A stretch of DNA of 64,000 nucleotides from Bradysia coprophila (taxonomy: Eukaryota > Arthropoda > Insecta > Diptera > Sciaridae). The notes below the pieces were generated by a model that worked only from the letters and a program-made list of their open reading frames with translations, had not been told where the DNA came from and did not search any database. The DNA lies in the NCBI RefSeq assembly GCF_014529535.1, contig NW_023503423.1:2466473-2530472 (forward strand), given 5' to 3'. Positions 23,297 to 33,600 of the stretch are shown in pieces; position 1 is the stretch's first letter, and every line of letters begins with the position of its first letter. Both the position numbers and the translations under genes were made by a program.

Positions 23297-25120
23297 TTTC
23301 TAGATGTAATTATTTTGAATGGCAAACCGTCAATTCACAGACTGTCTTGAAAGACGAGGTCGCATTTGCATTAAATACCAACATTTTTCCGCAAGAAATT
23401 TTTTGTTTGAATGGAGAACAAAGATTCTGCCGACTGTGTTCAAAAGAAAACAAAACGGAAAATAAATTGTTTGTCCAATTGGTTGTCTGAGTTCTACGTG
23501 TAAGAAATTGTATTGTGAGTACCCAAAAAGTGAGTATGGGGTGAATTGTGGGTATCTATGGAACTGAAAATAAGTGTCATTCCGATCAATGAAAGTATAC
23601 TCGAACTTTATAGGTATGGTCGTCAAAATTTCATATAAACAAACTCACCTCTCAATGAAAATCATTGAAAGGTGAGTTTGTTTATATGAAATCGCTATTT
23701 CCTCCGGCTTATATCGACAGATTATACCTGGTCTGGAGTTGTCATAAGAAATGAATGTAAACAAAAGCAGAGCTTAGAAAGTACAAAGCTTATTTTAAAT
23801 TCTATAACGCTGCCTTGATATAATCCACGCCATTAGTCGTATAAATTTATACGTCAGAGAGAGCTTTTTTTCTCCTTTGTTACGATCTGTCAGTTTTTCT
23901 ATTTTGCGATTTAGTATGGAAATGAAAACTAAAATTGAGATATCTTTGCTGTTTTAAGTGGTTTTTCATATTTTTTGGACCAAAATGTTTTAAAATGTGT
24001 TTGGAATCGATTGACATTAACAAAATAATAAAATTGAAAAAAAATACTTTCACACAATCTGTTAATGTTAATCGATTCCAAACACATTTTAAAACATTTT
24101 GGTCTCTCATTTCGATTTGATTTCTAGCCACGTTCGAAGTGGAGATCTTAATATAATGGCCAGTTTTCAAAATATACATTTGATCGACATTATACTTGTT
24201 CTATCACACGACAATGCGGCCACTCATGTGTCAAAAGTAGTACCGTTAGCAAAAGGCCATTTAAAAATAGGATATCTTTCGGAAAAAGAACAGTAGAGAC
24301 CGTAGCGATATCTATTGTTCTTTTTCTGAAGGAATTCCCATTTTTTCCGATTGGCAGCGGCATGTTTAATGTTGACGTTTTTTCTACAGCTGAATCATCG
24401 ATAGGGTAGATAAGTAATGTCAAAGCAACTGTATGCGGAAAGATCTCATAGATGTATGAGTAACGTAACTTACGTTTTGAGAAAGCGCGCAAAATAATGT
24501 CATACAAATATTTGAAAATAATTGAAACTCTGCATTTCTCAATTTCCTTTTTCTCTTCGTTTTGTGTTGTGATTCGTATTTTTTGCACTTGTATGTGTGC
24601 TATATTTCCGAAATTTCGTTCTTCGTGTCTCATTATCTACAGTATATTATATCGATGAGCTGAATAGACTGTAATGATCAGCGCGAGAAAACCGAAGACT
24701 AGTTTTTATAACTTGCCTTGGGGTACTTGTCAAAAAATCTTCTTCTCTGTCATCATAACACTCTATATGCCGCTTTTTTAGTGTGTAGTATAAAGCTTCA
24801 CGAAACGACCGTATTCAGCTATGAGAACAAGGATGTAGTTTTTGTAGTTTGCAGTGTAAGCTAGTACGACTAAACATGATTGTTCGATTTTGTATGCAAA
24901 TAGGTCTGTTCCAAGGTTATTAGAGCTGTCAAAATGTCATCAATATTTAATTTGGTCCCCGCAGTCGTTTATCAATAATTCTATCTGTACTGTAAACATA
25001 AAAAAGTGTGTCAATTAATGTGAAACGAACTGGTAAATACACAGAGAACCGGTTTCCTCGGTTTCCTACACATTAAGCACCTATTATATTCAACAATCGT
25101 TTTTTTTTGGGTCTTAATAA
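23297..25120. other. Intergenic with two small inverted repeats
   Basis: Upstream of the carboxylesterase, so its promoter lies at the left. Contains a near-perfect hairpin at 23628-23692 (TTTCATATAAACAAACTCACCT and its complement) and an inverted repeat at 23978-24104 (GACCAAAATGTTTTAAAATG against CATTTTAAAACATTTTGGTC). An open stretch of 147 codons on the minus strand at 24190-24633 has no family resemblance that I can see, and I do not call it a gene. Confidence 0.55.
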
Positions 25121-25128
25121 ATTCGAAG

Positions 25129-25300
25129 TGACTATTTGCACTTAAGTGCAAATAGTGTATAAAGAGACTATTCGCACTTAAGGGCAATTAGTGTTCTAAT
25201 AGACTATTTGCACTTAAGTGCCAATAGTCTTCCTATACACTATTTGCACTGAAGTGCAAATAGTGTCTTAATGGACTATTTGCACTTATATGTTTTTGAG
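25129..25300. repeat. Tandem palindromes CTATTTGCACTTAAGTGCAAATAG, left array
   Basis: At least five copies or half copies of a self-complementary unit of about 24 bp, centred on ACTTAAGT, separated by short spacers. Substitutions within some copies (CACTTAAGGGCAATTAG, CACTGAAGTGC) partly break the symmetry. A matching array lies at 28255-28515, on the far side of a giant palindrome. Confidence 0.85.
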
Positions 25301-26087
25301 AAAATGAAAATATAAGTGGAAAGTAGTACTGTTTTTTCCTCGAAATGACGAAAGGCAGTCAACTTCCGTTATAATATAAGTGCAGTTTGAAACAGTTAGA
25401 CGCACAAACTAATTTTTTTAATGAAATTTGAAAAAAAAACCTACAAAAACAAGTTCAGATTAGGTTTAATACGCCATCTAACGGTTAACGGTCGGCAACA
25501 TAAGCTTATCAAACAGCTCGTAAACGGTTTGTTTCGAAATAACTATTTTGGAAATAGTCTTCTAATAACTTGATCGTCTGCTGAGAGTAGAAAGATTAGA
25601 GAAAATTAGTACAAACTTTAACATTTCAAATGTCTCACTGTCATTTTTTTCACAGAATGTCATTGAGAATTCGCAACGACACAATGAAATTCTCTGAAAA
25701 TTTTGATAGTGAGACATTTGAAATGTTAAAGATTGTAGATTAACGCCGATATTAACCTTAATTTTCCTTATGCAAATAGCCACGAGCAAGAGTGTTCCAT
25801 CGACAAAACTTGATTTTTGCTTCTACAAATGGTCAGAAAGAAGAGTTTTACATCGGCAACACTTGATTCTTACTTCTACCAACGCACTCCAAAACAGGCA
25901 CGACAACACATTTAATATAAGAGGCCTACTCGACGCAGTAGTCAGAATTTTTCATATAAATTTAGTTTTTTATGTTGGTATAATACCACTGCGGGACCAA
26001 AATAAGAGGCTTTTTGACCGTTAAAAAAATCTGCTCTTGTGCTTGTTCTTGGAGTGCGTTGCTTCTACGAATGTCCAAAAAGAAGAG
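25301..26087. other. Intergenic, one small inverted repeat
   Basis: Non-coding sequence between the left palindrome array and the giant palindrome. Contains an inverted repeat at 25616-25731 (CTTTAACATTTCAAATGTCT against AGACATTTGAAATGTTAAAG). No gene recognised. Confidence 0.5.
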
Positions 26088-27599
26088 TCCAATTGAAAGA
26101 CTAACTACTGTTCCGGAGTCCTGAGGTCATTTGCTATACGCTAACACTTTATTTGACTAAAATCCTCCGAGAAAAATTTGATAATTTTTCTCTTGATATT
26201 ACTAACATTGGATCTGATATATTCGTGACATATCGAAGCGTTTTCTATTGATAAGGTAAAACAATAGTAGACGATAAAGAATGACTGCCATAGTACCGTT
26301 CCAGATGCTGTTCCAGCTGTAGAGCCCTCAGAAAGAAGAAAAAAATCTGCATTTTGGCACCAACTTTTTTTCTAGCACTTCTGTGGGCTTGCAGCACAAA
26401 AGTACTGGGCTCATTTATGTGTGGAACGATAGTGGGTGAGGCCAGATACAACACCCCATACTTAGTTCCGTGGAACAACGAAGCTGCAGAGAAGCAGTAC
26501 TCTCCGAACATTCACTATATTTTAAGTCATAGCTCTCGTGGATCAACTAGCACCAAGCAGTGCGTATACTCTATCTGTAGGTCTTTCCAAGGCCGACAAT
26601 CGTACAACATTACAACAATTTAAAATAATTTTTTCTTGAGTTATTGCCGAAAAACTGTTTTCGGTACTCTCTGACATGTGATCACTTTTGAACACTTTTC
26701 ACAGAAAACAAATTTTTTTTAGAAAAAGTGAAAGATACGTGTTTCCTAGAATTGAAAGACGAATCCAACGAGCTATCACTCATTAAAATCGGAGTCGGCT
26801 TGTTCCCCAATCACCTGAAGTCTTGGCGATATGACTCTTAAGAGTCATATCGCCAAAACTTCAGGTGATTTTCTTAACTTTGAGAACAAGTGGTCTTCGA
26901 TGAGTGATAGCTCGTTGGATTCGACTTTCAATTCTAGGAAACACGTATCTTTCACTTTTTCGAGAAAAAAAATTATATTCTGTGAAAAGCGCTCAAAAGT
27001 AGAGACATGTCAGAGGGTACCGAAAACAGTTTTTTGGCAATAACTCAAGAAAAAATTATTTTAGATTGTTGTAATGTTGTTGTACTAATGTCGGCCTTGA
27101 AAAGACCTTCAGGTAGAGTATACGCACTGGCTGGTGCGAGTACATCCACGAGAGTTATTTTTAATAATATAGTGAATCTTCGGAGAGTCCGCCTTCCCTG
27201 CAGCTTCGACGTTCCACGGAACTGAGTATGGGGTGTTGTAGCTGGCCTCACCCACTATCGTTCCACATATAAATGAACCCAGTACTTTTGTGTTGCTAGC
27301 CTACAGAAGTCTTGGAAAAAACGTTGGTGCCAAAATCCTTCTTTCTGGAGGCTCCACAGCTGGAACAGCATCTGGAACGGTACTAAAGCAGTCATTTTTT
27401 GTCGTCTACTATTCTTTTACCTTATCAATAAAAAGGCGCTTCGCTATGTCGCGAATATATGTCGTTAAAACAGATCCAAAGTTAGCAATATCAAGAGAAA
27501 AAATGTTAAATTTTTCTCGGATGATTTTAGTCAAATAAAGTGTTAGCGTATAGCAAATGACCTCAGGACTCCGGAAAAGTAATTAGTTTCTCAATTGGA
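26088..27599. repeat. Giant palindrome, arms ~755 bp, no spacer
   Basis: The left end TCCAATTGAAAGACTAA pairs with the right end TTAGTTTCTCAATTGGA, and matching continues through CCGGAGTCCTGAGGTCATTT, ACCGTTCCAGATGCTGTTCC, CACCCCATACT and ATGAGTGATAGCTCGTTGGA to the centre ATGACTCTTAAGAGTCAT at 26831-26848. Arms differ by scattered substitutions and small indels, so they are not an assembly mirror. Open frames inside (for example 26354-26623) have mirrored, non-matching counterparts and no family resemblance. Could be a foldback transposon; a transcript would fold into one long hairpin. Confidence 0.9.
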
Positions 27600-28254
27600 C
27601 CAACATTTGCTACGCGACAGGAGTTTGGAAAAACGACATGATCAAGTGGGACGACACTCTTAGTCATCAAATTGACTATTTCATTTGAAAAATACCATTT
27701 TGTTACGGACTGACAGCAAAAAATATTGCGATTGTAAAATAACTGTCTTCAATATGGCATACTCCACCCCCTCCCACCACTCATATTGATACATTGAAAT
27801 ACACACACCACATCAAAAAAATCTAAGCAATGAAAAAAGAAATTTTTTTCCAATTTTTTAACGTTTTCTTGAAGAATTCGGAAAATAAAAGGACCCGTGT
27901 TTTTGTCTTTTTTGATTCTAGCAATAGTGCTCTCTAAAGGACACTTTATACTTCCCATGTAGATGACGATTACAACAACAATTTGTATGGCGGGTGTGAT
28001 CGGGTGCGAAAAATTTTTCACCTTCAAAGTGATAATTTTTGGAATTTTGTCTTTTTCGAGAGAAGAAAAAACACGGGTCCCTTTATTTTTCAAGAAAATC
28101 AACTAAAAAGTATATGCGGTACCTCAATGGAGAGAATCGTAAGGATACGTACTTTTCGGTCATGTGACATTTGAAGGAACTTTCAAATTGTTGAAATTGA
28201 AAATTAAGAAGTTTATTTCTTCCCATACTTTAATTGAAGTTAATTATAATGTTC
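27600..28254. other. Intergenic with one inverted repeat
   Basis: Contains an inverted repeat at about 27882-28090: AAAATAAAAGGACCCGTGTTTTT on one side and its near complement (AAAAACACGGGTCCCTTTATTTT, given here as 23 paired positions). A 117-codon open stretch spans it on the minus strand but overlaps the inverted repeat and is not recognised. Confidence 0.45.
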
Positions 28255-28515
28255 ACTATTTGCACACAAAGACTATTTGCCCTTACACAGGTTAGCAGTC
28301 GCTATGTAACACGATTTTGCGCAGCGCAAAATCGTGTTACATAGCGACTGCTAACCTGTGTAAGGGCAAATAGTCTTTGTGCTAATTTAACTTAAGTGCA
28401 AATAGTGTATTAGAAGACTAATTGCACTTAAGTGCAAATAGCGTATAAGACTAATTGCACTTAAGTGCAAATAGTGTATAAGAAGACTATTTGCACTTAA
28501 GGGCAAATAGCACGC
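28255..28515. repeat. Right palindrome array with a perfect 117-bp hairpin
   Basis: 28265-28381 is a perfect inverted repeat: 57-bp arms starting CACAAAGACTATTTGCCCTT around the three-base loop CAG at 28322-28324. I found no mismatch. It is followed by four tandem copies of the 24-bp palindrome (CTATTTGCACTTAAGTGC core) to 28515, matching the array at 25129-25300. A perfect palindrome of this size is usually very young or kept by gene conversion. Confidence 0.9.
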
Positions 28516-29600
28516 GCCTAATAAATTTAAGAATTTGCAAAGATTGAACGAGACACAATCATCGAAATGACTAAGATGAGTGTAGACAACAGACCAAAAT
28601 ACAATGTTACCACTCACCGAGTTATTTAAACAGGTATATCATATCCTTGATTTAGTATAACGCCGAAAGTCGTTGCAGGTGTATATAGTTCTTGAGTAGG
28701 AAAACGAATTGATATTAGAAACTATTAACTCTCTAAGCTATTCAACGGTATAAAATATTCGTGGCTTTGCTTTCCAAACACAAATAGTGGTTGAAATTAA
28801 TGAAAAAGTACGTTCTACATGCAGAGACTTATAATAAAGGTTTTTATTCTGTAGAAATAAAAAAATTAAAATTGCGGGTCGTTGGTCCTACTTGGTCCTA
28901 CGCGAGCGACTCGATTTAGTTATTTTTTTTTTGTAAAGACTGTGTTATCGCACGACCAACGACGTGTAAAGAAGTATTTTGTACACAGAAGAATTAATCG
29001 TTAATTATAACGATCAAATTCAATTTCAAGGTTATACGATCTCTTCGCATTGAGTGTAGAATTTGGATATCGAAGGTGACTAACCTAAATATGCAATTCC
29101 TTTTTTTTTTGAATCAATAACTACTTATTTGTGTGATTTTTTCAACTAAGTATACGTTTTGCCTCACGTTGCAGCAGGATATTGCGCATGTCTGCAAACA
29201 TTCACGTGTAATTAATATTTTTTCAGGTGTGCAGTGTGATTAACCTTATTAACCTTCACTCAGAATGCATTGACAAAATGACGGAATTTGTTTTTGTTTG
29301 TTGATATTTTCGTTTTGCGGAGAAAAAGGGTTAATCACATCTCACACACAGACACAAATAGGAAATTCCAATTCGAGCGACAACGATTGGAATACAAAAA
29401 ATATTACGCTTTTGTGAAGTTGCACTTGTAGGGTTAACAATTATTTGTCCCTAAAATGTTCAAAGTGAACTAGGTTCTATTAAAGCACTAAAACGTCAAC
29501 AACTTCAACTGTTTTTCTTTCGTGTTTTTGTACATCGTTATTTTAAAACCATTTTTGCAGTGAATAAAATAGTAATTTTCATTACACCAACTACGAAAGT
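28516..29600. other. Intergenic, nothing recognised
   Basis: AT-rich sequence without a recognisable gene, RNA or element; short poly-T tracts only. Confidence 0.5.
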
Positions 29601-29755
29601 TGTAATTTTCGCTTCCCGAATGAGATGCGAAAGTATAAAAATTCAACTCTCAGTTAGCCACGACATCACAAGAGGTGCGAAAATACTTTCGCCTCCAAAC
29701 AGAGGAGCGAAAGTACTTTCGCCCCTCAAACGAGGATGCGAAAGTAAATGACAGC
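29565..29755. repeat. Short GCGAAAGTACTTTCGC palindromic repeats
   Basis: Four to five spaced variants of GCGAAAGTA/TACTTTCGC (ACGAAAGTTGTAATTTTCGC, GCGAAAATACTTTCGCC, GCGAAAGTACTTTCGCC, GCGAAAGTAAATG), each partly self-complementary. Confidence 0.6.
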
Positions 29756-29957
29756 AACAACATGTGTTCCGTCTGGTGTCGTTGTGATCACTGTGATTGT
29801 TGTGATAGAAAAGAACGTTGCCAATAATTTATACATTTTTCTTTTACCAGGGGGCTGCCGCCCCCTGGACCCCCGCATATTTCAACTTATTTCGGTAAAT
29901 TTCATCAGTAACATTATAAGGAAGCTCAAATTACAATTTTCGTAGTTGTTGTAATGA

Positions 29958-30082
29958 AAAGTTGTGTGGATCACATGGCACGACGTAAAAAAATTCAACC
30001 TGTGCGATTGCCGCCCTGGCCTTCGGCCACGGGCTGCAAACTTCGCACACGGTTGAATTTTTTTACTTTCGTCCCTTGTGAT
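29958..30082. mobile_element. ~125-bp inverted-repeat element
   Basis: Left GTGGATCACATGGCACGACG with AAAAAAATTCAACCTGTGCG; right CGCACACGGTTGAATTTTTT with CTTGTGATCC. The loop is GC-rich (GCCGCCCTGGCCTTCGGCCA), unusual for its surroundings. Confidence 0.65.
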
Positions 30083-30104
30083 CCAAATAACCATTTTGAG
30101 AATT

Positions 30105-30258
30105 CACGCAGTAAGTGCGGTCGAAATTCAAAATCTTTCTCACACAAGTCTTTCTAACACAGCGTCATTTTCAAGGAAGTGGCGTTGAGATGTATTTTTC
30201 GGTTCACTTTTTTATCGACTCGTTCACTTGAAATTCAAATTTTAGGCACACTTACGGT
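30105..30258. mobile_element. ~150-bp repeat with CGTAAGTG-type ends, copy 1
   Basis: Shares GTGCGGTCGAAATTCAAAAT, TCTTTCTAACACAGCGTCAT, TTCGGTTCAC and ACTTGAAATTCAAATTTTAG with a second copy at 62198-62352. The ends (GTAAGTGCGGTCGAAATT / AAATTTTAGGCACACTTAC) are short inverted repeats, so it is MITE-like. Confidence 0.75.
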
Positions 30259-30354
30259 ATGATTAAAGAACAAAATTAAAAAAAAAACTTTTACATTTGA
30301 CAAATTGAACTAAAGTGAGGTTCCAAGGTCATACGAATAGTCAAATTTCATCGA

Positions 30355-30557
30355 TAGAGACATAACCTCATCAACATCTGTATCCAAAATCGCATAGGTT
30401 ACGTTGCTGATGATGAAATCGTGGCCGGTCGTGTTGTCAAAGTTCGGGTTTATAGTTATTTTTAACTGTTTACACGAATTTGCACTGGTCGAACGAGCAC
30501 GATTTCATCCACATCGATCGGTTTTATACAAATGTTGATGAGGTTATGTCTTTAATT
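30355..30557. mobile_element. ~200-bp inverted-repeat element in the FAR promoter
   Basis: GACATAACCTCATCAACATC at the left pairs with GATGAGGTTATGTC at the right; inner GATGATGAAATCGTG pairs with CACGATTTCATC. It ends only about 110 bases before the reductase start codon, so it must lie in its promoter or 5' UTR. Confidence 0.7.
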
Positions 30558-30669
30558 TGACAATTGGCCTTTTTTTAAATTGGATTTTTTTTTGCATTTA
30601 AGACTCGATTAGAAATAAAATTGACATTTGAGAATGGTTTCGTTGGCAAAAGTTGGTCAAGGTCAGAGT

Positions 30670-33600
30670 ATGCAAACGACGGATAGAGTGGAAGGTACTT
30701 ATATCTCAATTCCACAATTTTACGCTAGTAGGAGTGTATTCATAACTGGAGGCACCGGTTTTATGGGAAAGGTAAATGAAAAGTAAATATTGTGAAAAGA
30801 ACCATGACAGATGACCGGACGACATAGACTACTTAGAAAATGCAAGTGTTCACGGTATAAATGTACTGTGTTTTAGTTGATTTTAACAACCCTTTCAGAT
30901 CTTGGTAGAAAAACTGCTGCGATCGTGTCCAGAAATCGAAAATATTTATTTGTTGATGAGGCCAAAGCGTGGTCAAGACGTTTCGTCTAGATTAAATGAT
31001 TTACTTAATTCGAATGTGAGTGTCTTCTCAAATTCACGTCATGAAGGGCGCCAAAAATTTAAATATTTACAACTGACAGTTGAACAAAATAAAAACTAAC
31101 TGTGGATTTACATAGCAACGTAAAAGTGACAGATGCAATGTTTTTTAAATACTGCAACCCGAAATTTCATTCATAAAATTAAAATTATGAATGAAATTTC
31201 GAGTTGCCGTATGAGAAAATTTTTGCATCTGTCACTTTTACGTTGCTATGTAAATCCACAGTAACTGACCAAACAGATAGCAATGTAAATGTGACAGATG
31301 CGAAATTTTTCTAATGTGGCAGCCCGAAAATTCATTCATAAATTTCAATTTATGAATGAAATTTGGAGTTGCCGTATCAGAAATATTATGCATCTGTCAC
31401 TTTTGCATCGCTATGTAAATCAAGAGTAAGCGTCAAAATGACCCACTATGCAGTATGTTTTGGAATATAAGACGCACTTATGGCGTGAATTGAAAATTTT
31501 TGAACTGACGTCAAACTGACGCAACTGAAGTTTTGTATATTGTTCTTTCATTAGATCTACGATACGATCCGAAGAGAGAAATTGGACGATTTGAAAAAGG
31601 TTCATAAAAATTACGCATGATTTACCGAACAAATCTAATCAAAAACGTATGGCGCAGAACACGGTACAATTGCCTCAATTAAACAGGGGCGAGCCGAATT
31701 TAAAACACTTTATTTATTTTAAATTGTACCAAATAAACATTTATTACCGACCGGTTTCGTCAGCTAAGCTAACATCATCAGAGCAGAGCCCCTGTTTAAT
31801 TGAAAAAGGTTGTTCCGATTCGTGGCGATGTAACACTTATGCAGCTGGGTATATCCGAAAGTGATCAAGAACTACTTTGCCGAAATGTATCGGTCGTATA
31901 TCACTTAGCCGCAACAATTAAATTTGATGAGAAACTGGAGCTGGCGGCTAAAATAAATATGTTGGGCACAAGGAGCTTATTGGAATTATGTCGTCGAATG
32001 ACGCATTTGGATGTAATTATTCGTGGCTTCAACGAAGCACATTTGCAGCATAATAATCACTCATATTCATAGGCTTTAGTGCATGTATCGACTGCATTTT
32101 GCAATTGTGATCGAAGCGAAATTCAAGAAATTGTCTATCCGCCACCATATGATCCAGCCGATATTATCAATTTGGTCAGATGGTTGCCTGAAGATATTTT
32201 AGAAAAAGTGAGTGAGTGAAACAAAACTATAATAACAGAAATCTGCACAAAATCTTAAAGTATAGTTTCCAATTAAAAAGAGCACTCCGTTTAGCCTCCG
32301 TCTACATGACAGTTGTAAAATAGAACAAAAGAACTGTCACGTAAACGAAGTAAAAAATTGAAATAAATTCAATTTCCACTCCGTTTGCGTGACAGTTCTT
32401 TTGTTCTACTTTACAACTGTCATGTAGACGGAGGCTAAACGAAGTGCTCTTTTTAAGTGGAAACTATACTTAACGCTACCAAATTCACAATAAATACTTT
32501 AGCAAAAACTGGACGTCAATCGCTGTGAAAAATGCTCGATGTAATTTGTTGAATTAATCTAAGTCAACCTGTAAAGTCAAATGCTTAGTGAAGTTCTTCT
32601 AGAACCTTATATTTTCAGTGTATAAAAGTGATAGATAGAAGACGGACGTGTCGTCTTAAATAGGTTTTCTATCATCAGTTTCACTCGTTGTGGACGAACT
32701 AGTTTCAGACTAGACGTTTTAAAGCTCTAAATTACCTTTCATAAGTGATAAATAAACGAATTTGTAGTAAAAACGATCCGGATTTCCTTTGTGAAAGAAA
32801 TTGCTACAGAAACTAGTCACGAGTCGCAATTCGTTTTCAACAATCGCGTCAATTCTCATTAATTTAAGAATTCGTAACTTGACAGTTGTAACCTTAAAAG
32901 TTACGAATCGGATGGACCACTCTTAGCATTAAGGTGATCACGGTCAAGTTACGAATTCTTAAATTCATGAGAATTGACGAGCTGGAGTGCGTTCTATTAA
33001 AAGCAACTAAGTTAATAGGGGAAGTCCCATAATATTGAAGTTGGTTGCGAAATGTTTTTATCTATAGACACTGTTATGATCAGAGCGAGAAGTCAGCTGC
33101 ACCGGGATTTCCACAAATTCCAAATAGAAGTCTAAGTAAAGTTCAAAATGTCGTATGTGTTAGTTATGGCCCTTTAGGTTATAGTGTCATTTACGCCATA
33201 AAATATTGACTTAAATATGTACTATTACCATTTTCAATGTACGAACACTTTCTGAGAACAAGTTGAAATTATGTACTGATCTTTATGGCTAATTCCATGG
33301 CAACCTATGTAATGTGGACAATAACTTTTACTTTTTTGCTGGAATGGCTCATATACGGGAATAGGTGACATTCATAAATTTTGGCTTCACCCTTTTTACT
33401 AACGTAAATTTAGCCTATTTATGCCGATGAGTAAACATAACATTTCGATCACAGATGACACCACTGTTGATTGGTAAACGTCCAAACACATACACATTCA
33501 CTAAGGCGCTAACTGAACAGATGATACTGAAAGAAGCCGGAAGTTTGCCAGTCGCTATTGTTCGGCCATCAATAGGTGGGTTAAAGAAAATTAGAGTCAG

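Noticed and set aside
24190-24633. 147-codon open stretch, minus strand
   Set aside because: No recognisable domain, no splice partners, and an AT-rich region where such lengths arise by chance.
26354-27225. Open frames inside the giant palindrome
   Set aside because: They mirror one another across the arms, differ in reading, and resemble no family; they are by-products of the repeat.
27749-28102. 117-codon open stretch, minus strand
   Set aside because: Lies across an inverted repeat; no family resemblance.
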